The notes under the pieces are model-generated. The model was given only the letters and a program-made list of their open reading frames with translations, was not told the origin of the DNA and ran no database searches. The position numbers were made by a program, and so were the translations under genes. Shown here one piece after another: positions 1 through 7,364 of a stretch of 40,208 nucleotides of DNA (positions are counted from its first letter, which is position 1; each line of letters starts with the position of its first letter). Source of the stretch: CAZLQR01 sp964404095 (GTDB lineage: Bacteria > Patescibacteriota > Microgenomatia > UBA1406 > GWC2-37-13); NCBI GenBank assembly GCA_964404095.1, contig CAYOIN010000009.1, forward strand, positions 1-40,208, given 5' to 3'.

Positions 1-48
1 ACAGTGGCAAGGAGGAAGAGTGACTACTCAAAATCGCGAAAAACAAGT

Positions 49-1041
49 ATGAAATATCGTCATCCCGAATACCAATATCTCGACCTTCTCAAAGAAACGT
101 TGAATGGGGAGGAGCAGGTCGATCGTGGTACTGGCGTGAAGACCTACAGTGTCTTTGGTCGACAGATCCGGTTCGATCTCGGTCGAGACTTTCCCCTTCT
201 TACCACAAAACGAGTCTACTGGAGCGGCGTTCTCCACGAACTGTACTGGTTTCTTTCTGGTCAGTCAAACATTAAGTATCTTGTAGACCGGAATGTGCAT
301 ATCTGGGACGACTATCCATATAAGATATACCTTTCTAAAGTCAAAGGTAAGAAATCAAAACTTTCTAAGGAGCAGTTCATCGAAAAGATTACAGCTGACT
401 CAAAATTTGCGAAACAGTGGGGAGAGCTTCCTCATATCTACGGTGAACTCTGGCGTCGGTGGCCGGCAACCGACGGGAGAAGAGTGGACCAGCTCGCATG
501 GGTCATAAAGGAGCTTCAAGAAGACCCAAATGCGCATAACACCCTCGTCTCCTCATGGAATCCTGAGTATCTGTATACCATGGCAAAGCCAGGCAAGGGA
601 GCGCGGTTTCCCATCTGTCACAACATGTATCAGGTGAACATCAAGAATGGAAAGGTCTGTCTTCAGCTTTATCAACGGAGCGCAGACGTCTTTCTCGGTG
701 TGCCGTTCAACATCGCCAGCTACGCACTCCTCGCTGTCATAATTGCAAAAATTCTCGGCCGGGAGCCAGGGGAGTTCGTGCATACCTTCGGCGACCTTCA
801 TATGTATGAGAATCATCGAGAGGCAGTAAAAGAACAACTTCGACGTAAACCAAAACCATTTCCCACCGTCAAGATTGTAGGGAAGAACGTCACCTTAAAA
901 TCCTTTAGGACCGAGATGGTTCAGCTTGAAAACTACGAACCACACCCTACAATTAAGGCAGAGCTAACCGTCGCAGGGGGGCTGTTCGAGGGGAAAAAGA
1001 AACAATCTCCACGTGGACGTCTGGCTCGCAAAAAAGCATGA
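49..1041 (+). CDS. thyA: Thymidylate synthase
   Basis: Methylates dUMP to dTMP using methylene-tetrahydrofolate, in the cytosol. Seen: the folate/dUMP core is intact, with the catalytic cysteine in an ICHNMYQ context (C190 from this start), the QLYQRSADVFLGVPFNIASY block right after it, and the GELW/WP/DGR segment before it. The reading frame stays open upstream to a GTG at position 4 and beyond the window edge. I chose the ATG at 49 because the family alignment (KYRHPEYQYLDLL) begins there and the 15 residues before it are only basic and unaligned. At 330 aa it is longer than the E. coli enzyme, with an insertion rich in Lys around residues 85-115. The stop overlaps the folA start as ATGA, so the two genes are translationally coupled. 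This pairing is functionally sensible, since ThyA makes the dihydrofolate that FolA reduces. Confidence 0.95.
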   Translation: MKYRHPEYQYLDLLKETLNGEEQVDRGTGVKTYSVFGRQIRFDLGRDFPLLTTKRVYWSGVLHELYWFLSGQSNIKYLVDRNVHIWDDYPYKIYLSKVKGKKSKLSKEQFIEKITADSKFAKQWGELPHIYGELWRRWPATDGRRVDQLAWVIKELQEDPNAHNTLVSSWNPEYLYTMAKPGKGARFPICHNMYQVNIKNGKVCLQLYQRSADVFLGVPFNIASYALLAVIIAKILGREPGEFVHTFGDLHMYENHREAVKEQLRRKPKPFPTVKIVGKNVTLKSFRTEMVQLENYEPHPTIKAELTVAGGLFEGKKKQSPRGRLARKKA

Positions 1042-1538
1042 CCCGAATCTCTGCAATCGCTGCATTATCCGAGCAAAACCGCGCCTTAGGGAAGCAAAAC
1101 CAGCTTCTGTGGCGTATTCCTGCTGATCTGAAGCGAGTACGCGAGCTCACCATGGGGCACCCGATCATCATGGGGAGAAAGACAATGACACATATTCTTG
1201 CGACCGCGGGTCGCGCACTTCCAGGGAGAACAAACATCGTCATTACAAGAAACAAAGACCTATCTCAGGACGGTTTTGTAGTCGTACAAAGTCTGGAACA
1301 GGCAATCGAGGTCGCAAAAAATTCTCCTGGCTCTGAGGAGGTCTTCATTTTTGGAGGCGCCCAGATGTACGAGCTTGCGCTTTCCATCACAGAGCGACTC
1401 TATCTCACAATTGTGCAGGATGAGCCAGAGGCAGACGCATTTTTCCCGGACTATTCGGAGTTCAAGAACGTTGTACAGAAGAGTGAAGTTATGCAGTCGG
1501 ACAAGCTTTCATATTATTACCTTACCTTAGAAAGGTGA
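1038..1538 (+). CDS. folA: Dihydrofolate reductase
   Basis: Reduces dihydrofolate to tetrahydrofolate with NADPH, regenerating the cofactor used by the upstream thymidylate synthase. Seen: N-terminal ISAIAALSEQNRALG, then LLWRIPADL with the proton-relay acid at D30, the HPIIMGRKTM phosphate-binding segment, LPGRTNIVITR, and the FIFGGAQMYELAL glycine pair. The usual LPW is LLW here. Length 166 aa is normal. The start overlaps the thyA stop (ATGA). The 3' end overlaps the opposing 136-aa gene by 17 nt, and a small hairpin (ACCTT-AGA-AAGGT, 1524-1536) sits on that junction. Confidence 0.95.
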   Translation: MTRISAIAALSEQNRALGKQNQLLWRIPADLKRVRELTMGHPIIMGRKTMTHILATAGRALPGRTNIVITRNKDLSQDGFVVVQSLEQAIEVAKNSPGSEEVFIFGGAQMYELALSITERLYLTIVQDEPEADAFFPDYSEFKNVVQKSEVMQSDKLSYYYLTLER

Positions 1539-1932
1539 GCGTTCTGTCCACAAGCGGCTTGAGCGAGTCGGTGACCGAAAAGTAAATATTTTTTCCGGTA
1601 TAGGGATTCAGTCGCGCACTTCCGGTGCCTGTCGAACTACAAGAAAAACTGAGTACATCACGTGACTCATCATGAAATACTGCGCTTGTGCTCGATTCCG
1701 ACGCCTTTGAGAGGGATGCAGGGATCAAAAGCTCTACGCCACACCCTTTATGTTTGAAGGGGATGTACCCAACCGGTTTTTTTGGAATCATTTTCGGTTC
1801 AGGGGTGATGGAGGCTACCACGGCATTTTGTTTATTGGTCCGTTCGACATACTGACCATATCGAAGGCCAATAACAAAGACGAGAATGCAGGTGAGCGAA
1901 ACGAGTAGTACGAGTGGTGCTTTTTTGCTCAT
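1522..1932 (-). CDS. Hypothetical single-pass membrane protein
   Basis: I do not recognise a family. Seen: 136 aa, with a positively charged start (MSKKA) followed by one hydrophobic segment at about residues 5-24 that reads as an uncleaved signal anchor, then a hydrophilic domain of about 110 residues with three cysteines that would lie outside the membrane. A cysteine lies inside the hydrophobic stretch but lacks a good lipobox. The start overlaps the stop of the upstream 199-aa gene (ATGA), so the two are one translational unit. The 3' end overlaps folA tail to tail. Confidence 0.7.
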   Translation of the reverse strand: MSKKAPLVLLVSLTCILVFVIGLRYGQYVERTNKQNAVVASITPEPKMIPKKPVGYIPFKHKGCGVELLIPASLSKASESSTSAVFHDESRDVLSFSCSSTGTGSARLNPYTGKNIYFSVTDSLKPLVDRTLTFLR

Positions 1933-2528
1933 GACGTTCTCTGTTCTGGAAGCTGTGGTAACAATAGAGGCTCGATGAGAAAGAATTCTACCGCTTTTTC
2001 GAGTGGTTCATTAGAAAAGTATATTTCCATACCAGTTACCCGTCGTTTTTCAGGTCGCTTCTGACCGAACCTGTACAAACTATGATCCTCAAACACGTCG
2101 AAAGCAATGTGAGTATAAATCTCTCTCAGCCGGCCCGCTCTATCGTTTAATGTTATATCTGGATCCCCCTTAAAGATATCCAATAAAAAATCTTCTACCT
2201 CTTCTTTTTGTGGGTTTTCTTCAGTTGGTCTACGTTGAGACCTTGCCATTGGGTTTGCCAACTCTCGAGATTGTTCTAGGAGCTTTTTAAGTTGCAGAAT
2301 CGCAGTCTTTGTCTTTGTGGAAGCGTACCCACCACTAACTTCTCCCCATATTTTCGCAGCATCATCGTTCGATATACTTCGAGAATCAGGTCGACGATAA
2401 AAATCTCTATAAAGCCCAGCTAGTCTCGAAGCCTGTTCAAATCGAAGCTCATTCGGCACTTCACGTAGAGGATTAGCACGAGTCATGTAACTTCTACGAA
2501 TCCCATCATGGAAAGAATCTTCTGTCAT
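1929..2528 (-). CDS. Hypothetical soluble protein
   Basis: No family recognised. Seen: 199 aa, hydrophilic, no signal peptide or membrane segment, rich in Arg and Glu and probably mostly helical. The start is supported by a TATAAT hexamer (2540-2535, minus strand) exactly 6 nt upstream of the ATG, the arrangement seen repeatedly in this window. It is first in a two-gene unit with the 136-aa membrane protein (ATGA overlap) and diverges from rho; the two promoters overlap at their -35 boxes. Confidence 0.7.
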   Translation of the reverse strand: MTEDSFHDGIRRSYMTRANPLREVPNELRFEQASRLAGLYRDFYRRPDSRSISNDDAAKIWGEVSGGYASTKTKTAILQLKKLLEQSRELANPMARSQRRPTEENPQKEEVEDFLLDIFKGDPDITLNDRAGRLREIYTHIAFDVFEDHSLYRFGQKRPEKRRVTGMEIYFSNEPLEKAVEFFLIEPLLLPQLPEQRTS

Positions 2529-2534
2529 TGTAGT

Positions 2535-2562
2535 ATTATAATCTCCCTTGGTTGAAATACAA
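2535..2562 (-). promoter_or_regulatory. Promoter of the 199-aa/136-aa gene pair
   Basis: Minus strand TTGTAT (2562-2557), 16-bp spacer, TATAAT (2540-2535), then 6 nt (ACTACA) to the ATG. This predicts a leaderless mRNA. Confidence 0.6.
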
Positions 2563-2591
2563 TTGACAAAGCAGAATAGGGCGTTTATACT
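2563..2591 (+). promoter_or_regulatory. Consensus sigma70-type promoter upstream of rho
   Basis: TTGACA (2563-2568), exactly 17 bp, TATACT (2586-2591). This is one of the best promoter matches in the window. Transcription would start near 2598, about 270 nt before the rho ATG. It abuts the divergent promoter of the 199-aa gene. Confidence 0.75.
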
Positions 2592-2869
2592 AGCTATGAT
2601 CCTCCTGATGAGATCAGCAATTTAAAAACTTTTTCTTTACGTTATCACACTCTTGGGTAATCCGAAAGGAAATGGGGTAGCGTTCTCACCAAGCTTTTGT
2701 TGAGACATACCTTCCCGTTTTGTTGCAGAGGAAAAGTTTTACGTTCCTACTCATTGGAGAGGATCATTTTGTATCTTCCCTTAATCGAATTCTCATGTAT
2801 CATTCACGAGGCGGTTCCACACACTAAGGGTTTGTTCATTTCTATCAATTTATTTACTACACATAATCT
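2592..2869 (+). other. Long untranslated leader of rho
   Basis: Roughly 275 nt with no convincing gene. It holds a short hairpin CTGAT-GAG-ATCAG (2605-2617) followed by A- and U-rich sequence, and no Shine-Dalgarno before the rho ATG. A leader this long is exceptional here, where most mRNAs appear leaderless. In other bacteria rho is autoregulated by Rho-dependent attenuation in its leader; applying that here is inference. Confidence 0.5.
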
Positions 2870-4162
2870 ATGTCAGATCCAAAAGATGACGTACTTGACG
2901 TAAGTCAGATGCTTGAAGGCAACGACTACGAAGAAAAGACCATTGCTCCGGTCGAATCAGAAGGGGCAGAAGAATCAGTTAAAAACTCCGAACGACAGCA
3001 GGGTCGTTCTCAAAACTCAGATACCAGACTCAAGGAAGATCTGAAGCAAAGCTACACAGCGGCAGGAGTTCTCGATGTCACCGTGGGTGGCTATGGTTTT
3101 CTCCGACAGGACTACACCATTAATCCAAACAAGGATATCTATGTCTCAACCTCTCAAATCCGAAGGTTTTGGCTTCGAAAAGGTGATCTTGTTGAAGGAT
3201 TAGCTCGACCTCCAAAAGAAGGAGAACGATTCCACAGCCTCTTGCTTATTAAGAAGATTAATGGTCAGGAGCTAACGGAAGAGCAAAGTCGAACTCGAAA
3301 GGACTTCGAGCAGCTCACCTCGCTTCACCCAAACAAGCAAATCAAGCTTGAGACCAAGAAAGAGGTGCTCTCAACGCGCATTATTGATCTGATTTCTCCA
3401 ATCGGATTTGGTCAGCGTGCGTTGATCGTATCACAGCCAAAGGCAGGAAAAACAACCTTCCTCAAGGAGATTGCAGAAGCAATTAGCGTGAATCACCCTG
3501 AGGCACACCTTATGGCTATCTTGATCGGCGAGCGACCTGAAGAGGTAACCGAGATCAAGCGATTTATCAAAGGTGAAGTCGCCGCATCGAACTTCGATGA
3601 GTCACCACGACAGCAAGTAAAGGTGGCAAATCTTGCTCTTGAACGGGCAAGAAGGCTCGTTGAGATGGGAACCGATGTCATCATCCTCCTCGACTCAATT
3701 ACACGCCTTGCGCGCGCCTTTAATCTGTCTGTGCAAGGAACCGGAAGAAGCATGTCTGGCGGAATCGATCCATCAGCGCTCTTCCCTGCAAAGAAGTTCC
3801 TCGGTGCAGCTCGAAACTGTGAAGAAGGTGGTAGTCTAACCATTATCGGTACCGCCCTTATCGAGACAGAGTCTCGCATGGATAATCTTATCTATGAAGA
3901 GTTTAAGGGAACCGGCAACATGGAGATCCATCTCGATCGCAAGCTTGCTGAGCGAAGAGTCTTTCCAGCGGTCAATATCGAAAAGTCTGGGACAAGACAT
4001 GAAGAGCTTCTCTTTGATGAGAAGATCATGAAGAAGATCACCACGCTTCATCGTATGTTGAGCCTACTCGACGGGGAAGAGCGTGTGACCTTAATGATCG
4101 ACAAGCTGACAAAGACCAAGAACAACGCAGAGTTCTTAGAGTCGCTAAGTGCCGGAGCGTAA
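2870..4162 (+). CDS. rho: Transcription termination factor Rho
   Basis: Hexameric RNA-dependent ATPase that releases transcripts. Seen: an acidic N-terminal region of about 65 residues, then the cold-shock-like RNA-binding domain (GVLDVTVGGYGFLRQDY through YVSTSQIRRFWLRKGD), Walker A SQPKAGKTT with the P-loop lysine at K194, Walker B VIILLDSITRLARAFN, the Q-loop region SGGIDPSALFPAKKFLGAARN, and the arginine-finger segment SGTRHEELL. Length 430 aa is typical. It is probably co-transcribed with the GNAT gene 18 nt downstream. Since convergent genes here overlap or abut and intrinsic terminators are scarce, Rho may carry most termination; that is inference. Confidence 0.97.
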   Translation: MSDPKDDVLDVSQMLEGNDYEEKTIAPVESEGAEESVKNSERQQGRSQNSDTRLKEDLKQSYTAAGVLDVTVGGYGFLRQDYTINPNKDIYVSTSQIRRFWLRKGDLVEGLARPPKEGERFHSLLLIKKINGQELTEEQSRTRKDFEQLTSLHPNKQIKLETKKEVLSTRIIDLISPIGFGQRALIVSQPKAGKTTFLKEIAEAISVNHPEAHLMAILIGERPEEVTEIKRFIKGEVAASNFDESPRQQVKVANLALERARRLVEMGTDVIILLDSITRLARAFNLSVQGTGRSMSGGIDPSALFPAKKFLGAARNCEEGGSLTIIGTALIETESRMDNLIYEEFKGTGNMEIHLDRKLAERRVFPAVNIEKSGTRHEELLFDEKIMKKITTLHRMLSLLDGEERVTLMIDKLTKTKNNAEFLESLSAGA

Positions 4163-4177
4163 GTACGATATACTTAC
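4159..4177 (+). promoter_or_regulatory. Palindrome with embedded -10 before the GNAT gene
   Basis: Perfect inverted repeat GTAAGTA-CGATA-TACTTAC that starts in the last codons of rho. It contains TATACT (4169-4174), which ends 6 nt before the GNAT ATG. It could be an operator overlapping a leaderless promoter, or a small hairpin between rho and the GNAT gene. No clear -35 box is visible. Confidence 0.45.
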
Positions 4178-4180
4178 ACC

Positions 4181-4708
4181 ATGCAACTCGACAGCCTCGC
4201 TCCATACACGCTTCGTGTGTTGGATAAGCAGCTCACCGAGCAACATCTGAATGAGCTTGTTGACTTATTGAATCTCATTCCGCTCGTGTCCTACACCAAA
4301 ACCGATGTTCTCGCAGAGAGTAAAGGGAGTAGGGTGTTATATGGGAAGTGGGATCACAGTCTCGCACTTTTTGATGGGGACAAACTTATTGCGGTAGTGA
4401 TTGGATATGAGCGTGAACAAGAGCATAATCCTCAGTATCCCACAAACTGCATCTATATCAGTGAACTCGCTGTCAACACTCAGTATCAACGCAAGGGGGT
4501 CGCACGAGGACTACTACAGGCATTTCTGCACCGAAATGCCACAATCGGTCTCAAATATCTAACCGGGGAGCTACTGTTTCAGGTGCAAACCAACCGGGCG
4601 GAATCAAATAAGCCTGTTCAGAAGCTCTACAAAGAGCTTGGATTTGTTGAATCTGCGCGTAAAGACTACCCAAATCGCACGGACATGGTGCTCTCTCTTC
4701 GTCCGTAA
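4181..4708 (+). CDS. GNAT-family N-acetyltransferase
   Basis: Transfers an acyl group from acyl-CoA to an amine; the substrate cannot be told. Seen: 175 aa with the GNAT core, beta-4 YISELAVNTQYQ followed by the acetyl-CoA pyrophosphate loop RKGVARGLL (about residues 107-115), and the C-terminal LYKELGFVESARKDY segment that closes the fold. A less conserved N-terminal part of about 60 residues lies before the DKLIAVVIGYE strand. It follows rho by 18 nt. The palindrome between them may give it its own promoter. Confidence 0.85.
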   Translation: MQLDSLAPYTLRVLDKQLTEQHLNELVDLLNLIPLVSYTKTDVLAESKGSRVLYGKWDHSLALFDGDKLIAVVIGYEREQEHNPQYPTNCIYISELAVNTQYQRKGVARGLLQAFLHRNATIGLKYLTGELLFQVQTNRAESNKPVQKLYKELGFVESARKDYPNRTDMVLSLRP

Positions 4709-4763
4709 TTTCCCTACTACATAGGAAACCCTATCATGTTAATTCGGTCGGAAGATATTGGTA

Positions 4764-4805
4764 TTGACGGGAGTATATACTCCATAGTAGTATGGAGTAT
4801 ATACT
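4764..4805 (+). promoter_or_regulatory. Operator/promoter of the CsoR-family gene
   Basis: TTGACG (4764-4769), 18 bp, TAGTAT (4788-4793). Between the two boxes lies a perfect 14-bp palindrome GGAGTATATACTCC (4770-4783), and GGAGTATATACT recurs at 4794-4805 directly against the ATG. The two copies also form an inverted repeat with 15-nt perfect arms (4772-4786 and 4791-4805) around GTAG. A repressor bound here would cover the spacer, the -10 and the start site, so negative autoregulation by the adjacent gene is the natural reading. Confidence 0.8.
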
Positions 4806-5030
4806 ATGAATGCTCAGAGAATTAATCGCATCATCGGTCAGTTGAAGGGAATTCAGCGCATGATGGAGACAAAGCGCGACTGTTCCGAGGTTCTCCAACA
4901 GGTATCTGCAGTTAAAAAGGCGATCGATGGGTTATCAAAGGAGCTTGTGGTCGAGGATATGTGCCGACTTCTTCCAAAGGAGAGTACGGCAAAGGTAGAG
5001 CGCGTAGTTCAACGCGTCTTGAGCTTATAA
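4806..5030 (+). CDS. CsoR/RcnR/FrmR-family repressor
   Basis: Small all-helical DNA-binding sensor that lets go of DNA on binding a metal, aldehyde or sulfur species. Seen: 74 aa, short for the family, with the RINRIIGQLKGIQRMM helix, the conserved first cysteine C26 in RDCSEVLQQVSAV, and the KKAIDGLSKEL helix. Aligned to the copper-sensor pattern, the usual His ligand falls on D51 and the second Cys on L55; a cysteine occurs two positions early, at C53. The ligand set is therefore not classical CsoR copper. FrmR-like (aldehyde) or CstR-like (thiol/sulfide) sensing is possible but unproven. A strong palindromic operator lies directly upstream. The next gene, trxB, supplies thiol reducing power and has its own promoter. 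Confidence 0.88.
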   Translation: MNAQRINRIIGQLKGIQRMMETKRDCSEVLQQVSAVKKAIDGLSKELVVEDMCRLLPKESTAKVERVVQRVLSL

Positions 5031-5041
5031 CTCAGATCGTA

Positions 5042-5070
5042 TTGCGTATCGAATTTTTTTTCATTAATAT
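5042..5070 (+). promoter_or_regulatory. Promoter of trxB
   Basis: TTGCGT (5042-5047), 17 bp containing a run of eight T, TAATAT (5065-5070), then 9 nt to the ATG. Predicts a leader of only a few nucleotides. No copy of the upstream CsoR-type palindrome is present. Confidence 0.55.
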
Positions 5071-5079
5071 ATTCAGGCT

Positions 5080-6042
5080 ATGGCAGACGAAGTTCAGGAC
5101 GTAGTTATTATTGGCGGAGGACCTGCGGGTCTCGCAGCGGCTATCTACGCAGCGCGCGCCAATCTGAAACCGGTAGTATTCGCAGGCTCGCCTCCCGGTG
5201 GTCAGCTCACCCTCACCAGCGAGGTTGAGAACTATCCAGGATTCGAGTCAATTCAGGGACCGGAGCTTGTGATGAAGATGCGTGCGCATGCACTTAAATT
5301 TGGCACTCAGTTTTACGACGAGAATGTCGTTGAGCTCGAGTTTTCAAAGAAGCCCTTTCTGGTGAAGAGCGTAGACCGAGCGGTCAATGCTAAGACCGTG
5401 ATACTGGCAACAGGGGCTAAAGCGCTGTGGCTCAATCTTGAGAATGAGCAGCGATTAAAGGGACGGGGAGTCTCTGCCTGTGCAACCTGCGATGGTTTCT
5501 TCTTTCGAAACAAGGTAGTAGCGGTTGTAGGTGGCGGCGATACCGCCATGGAAGAGGCATTGACGCTGACAAAGTTTGCCACCAAGGTCTATGTTATTCA
5601 TCGAAGAGGTGCGTTTCGAGCTTCAAAAATCATGCAGGATCGGGTAACCAATCATGAAAAGATCGAGATCGTCTGGAATACAGAGGTGACCGATGTGTTA
5701 GGCGAGCAAAATGTACAAAGTTTGAAGCTGAATAATTTACAAAACAATAAAGAGACTGAGCTAAAAGTTGATGGGTTATTTCTCGGAATTGGGCACAAAC
5801 CTGACACGGAACTGTTCAAGAACCACATTGAGCTGGATGAAAAAGGATACATTATCACCGCTCTCATGGCTGCATGGAATGGTAAGAAACCAACGAGTAG
5901 CTTCCAGACCGCGACATCGGTTGACGGTGTTTTTGCTGCGGGAGACTGTGTAGACCATGTCTACCGGCAAGCAACGACAGCGGTAGGACTCGGCGTGAGC
6001 GCGGCGTTAGATGTTGAGCGTTGGCTCGAACTACAGGGCTAA
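5080..6042 (+). CDS. trxB: Thioredoxin-disulfide reductase
   Basis: FAD/NADPH enzyme that reduces thioredoxin in the cytosol. Seen: N-terminal FAD dinucleotide fold VVIIGGGPAGLAAAIYAARA, PGGQLTLTSEVENYPGF, the redox-active pair C134-A-T-C137 in SACATCDGFF, the second nucleotide fold VVGGGDTAMEEA followed by HRRGAFRAS (the HRRxxxR signature that favours NADPH), and the C-terminal FAD motif VFAAGDCVDHVYRQATTAVGLG. Length 320 aa is normal. The start lies 9 nt after a TAATAT box, with no Shine-Dalgarno. Glutamate dehydrogenase follows after 2 nt, suggesting one transcript. Confidence 0.96.
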   Translation: MADEVQDVVIIGGGPAGLAAAIYAARANLKPVVFAGSPPGGQLTLTSEVENYPGFESIQGPELVMKMRAHALKFGTQFYDENVVELEFSKKPFLVKSVDRAVNAKTVILATGAKALWLNLENEQRLKGRGVSACATCDGFFFRNKVVAVVGGGDTAMEEALTLTKFATKVYVIHRRGAFRASKIMQDRVTNHEKIEIVWNTEVTDVLGEQNVQSLKLNNLQNNKETELKVDGLFLGIGHKPDTELFKNHIELDEKGYIITALMAAWNGKKPTSSFQTATSVDGVFAAGDCVDHVYRQATTAVGLGVSAALDVERWLELQG

Positions 6043-6044
6043 AT

Positions 6045-7364
6045 ATGAACACTGCCGGAAAGCAGATGCTCGACACCGCCCAAAACCTCATCTCTTCTGT
6101 AGGGAAACAGCTACATCTCAGCGATACTGCAATCCAGAAATTAATCAAACCAGATCATGTCCATGAAGCAGATCTTGCGGTAACAATGGATGACGGGTCG
6201 GTGCGGTCATTCAAAGCATTTCGTGTACAGCACAATAATGTGCTCGGCCCCTATAAAGGTGGAATTCGATATCATCCTCAGGTGTCACGGGATGAGGTAC
6301 AGGCCCTAGCTACCTTAATGAGCATCAAATGTTCGGTGGCAGGTCTTCCGCTTGGTGGAGGAAAGGGTGGGATCGTGGTGGACCCAAAACAGCTGTCGAT
6401 AACCGAACTCGAACGCCTCTCGCGTGCGTGGGTTCGCGCATTCTTTGAGGTTATCGGAGAAGAAAAAGATATTCCTGCACCGGATGTAAATACCAATCCA
6501 CAGATTATGTCTTGGATGATAGATGAGTACATCCACCTTAAGTCCAAAGCAAACGGCAAGCCGTCAAACGTTAACCAAGAACAGCTGTCTAAATGGAGAG
6601 GTGCTTTTACCGGCAAGCCGGTGGAGCTTGGAGGAAGTCTTGGGAGGACTGAGGCAACCGGCCGTGGCGGAGTTATCTCGCTCAAAGCACTCCTGGAAAA
6701 ATTACCAAAGAACTGGTCGAAGAATCAGAGGCCAACAGTTGCGGTGCAAGGATTTGGGAATGTTGGATACTACTTTGCGAAAATTGCATCAGAGCAGGGC
6801 TTTGACGTAGTTGCGGTATCGGACAGTAAAGGGGGAATAGTGTATCGGAATATGGAGCCGCTCGACATACCGCTGGTGATGAACTGTAAGAAAGAAAAAG
6901 GAACGCTCTCGGGATGCTACTGCGCAGGCGGTGTGTGTGATCTGCGGGGAGGAAAGCCGATATCGAACGAAGATCTCCTCGAGCTCCCGGTTGATGTGCT
7001 TGTTCCGGCGGCGCTTGAGAATGTGGTGCATGAGGGAAATATGACCAAAATTCAGGCCAAGGTAATCGTTGAGCTTGCAAATGGACCGGTTACCGAAGAA
7101 GCGCATGAATATCTTGTGAAGCACGGCGCGTATGTCATTCCGGACGTCTTCGCTAATAGCGGAGGAGTTACGGTTTCATATCTTGAGTGGAAGCAGAATT
7201 TAGCAAACGAAACATGGACCGAGGAACGCGTTAACACAGAGCTGCTTCGTGCGATGACAGAGGCATTTGAAGCGATCTGGGCTCAGTATATAAAGAACAA
7301 ATCTTCGTTGAAAGAAGCTGCGTTTCAGGTCGCTATCCAGCGAATGCTTACCTCAGGAAATTGA
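6045..7364 (+). CDS. Glu/Leu/Phe/Val-type dehydrogenase, probably glutamate dehydrogenase
   Basis: Interconverts glutamate with 2-oxoglutarate and ammonium, using NAD(P)H. Seen: substrate domain with GPYKGGIRYHP, the catalytic-lysine loop PLGGGKGGI (K107) and PAPDVNTNPQIMSWM; then a Rossmann domain AVQGFGNVGYYFAKIA and AVSDSKGG; and C-terminal ANGPVTEEA and DVFANSGGVTVSYLEW. The start is the ATG 2 nt after the trxB stop, giving 439 aa; an upstream in-frame TTG inside trxB is unlikely. Leucine or other amino-acid specificity cannot be excluded by eye. The 3' end overlaps the opposing M23 peptidase gene by 17 nt. Confidence 0.93.
   Translation: MNTAGKQMLDTAQNLISSVGKQLHLSDTAIQKLIKPDHVHEADLAVTMDDGSVRSFKAFRVQHNNVLGPYKGGIRYHPQVSRDEVQALATLMSIKCSVAGLPLGGGKGGIVVDPKQLSITELERLSRAWVRAFFEVIGEEKDIPAPDVNTNPQIMSWMIDEYIHLKSKANGKPSNVNQEQLSKWRGAFTGKPVELGGSLGRTEATGRGGVISLKALLEKLPKNWSKNQRPTVAVQGFGNVGYYFAKIASEQGFDVVAVSDSKGGIVYRNMEPLDIPLVMNCKKEKGTLSGCYCAGGVCDLRGGKPISNEDLLELPVDVLVPAALENVVHEGNMTKIQAKVIVELANGPVTEEAHEYLVKHGAYVIPDVFANSGGVTVSYLEWKQNLANETWTEERVNTELLRAMTEAFEAIWAQYIKNKSSLKEAAFQVAIQRMLTSGN

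Noticed and set aside
9..15. AAGGAGG Shine-Dalgarno-like sequence at the window start
   Set aside because: It is followed 4 nt later only by a GTG whose frame stops after ten codons, and it lies 33 nt before the chosen thyA ATG.
2697..2903. A 68-codon plus-strand frame in the rho leader
   Set aside because: Starts at a non-ATG codon without -10 or SD, runs into rho out of frame, and has no recognisable composition or domain.
5035..5061. Intrinsic terminator after the CsoR-type gene (imperfect stem then T8)
   Set aside because: The stem is short with a bulge, and the T-run forms the spacer of the trxB promoter.
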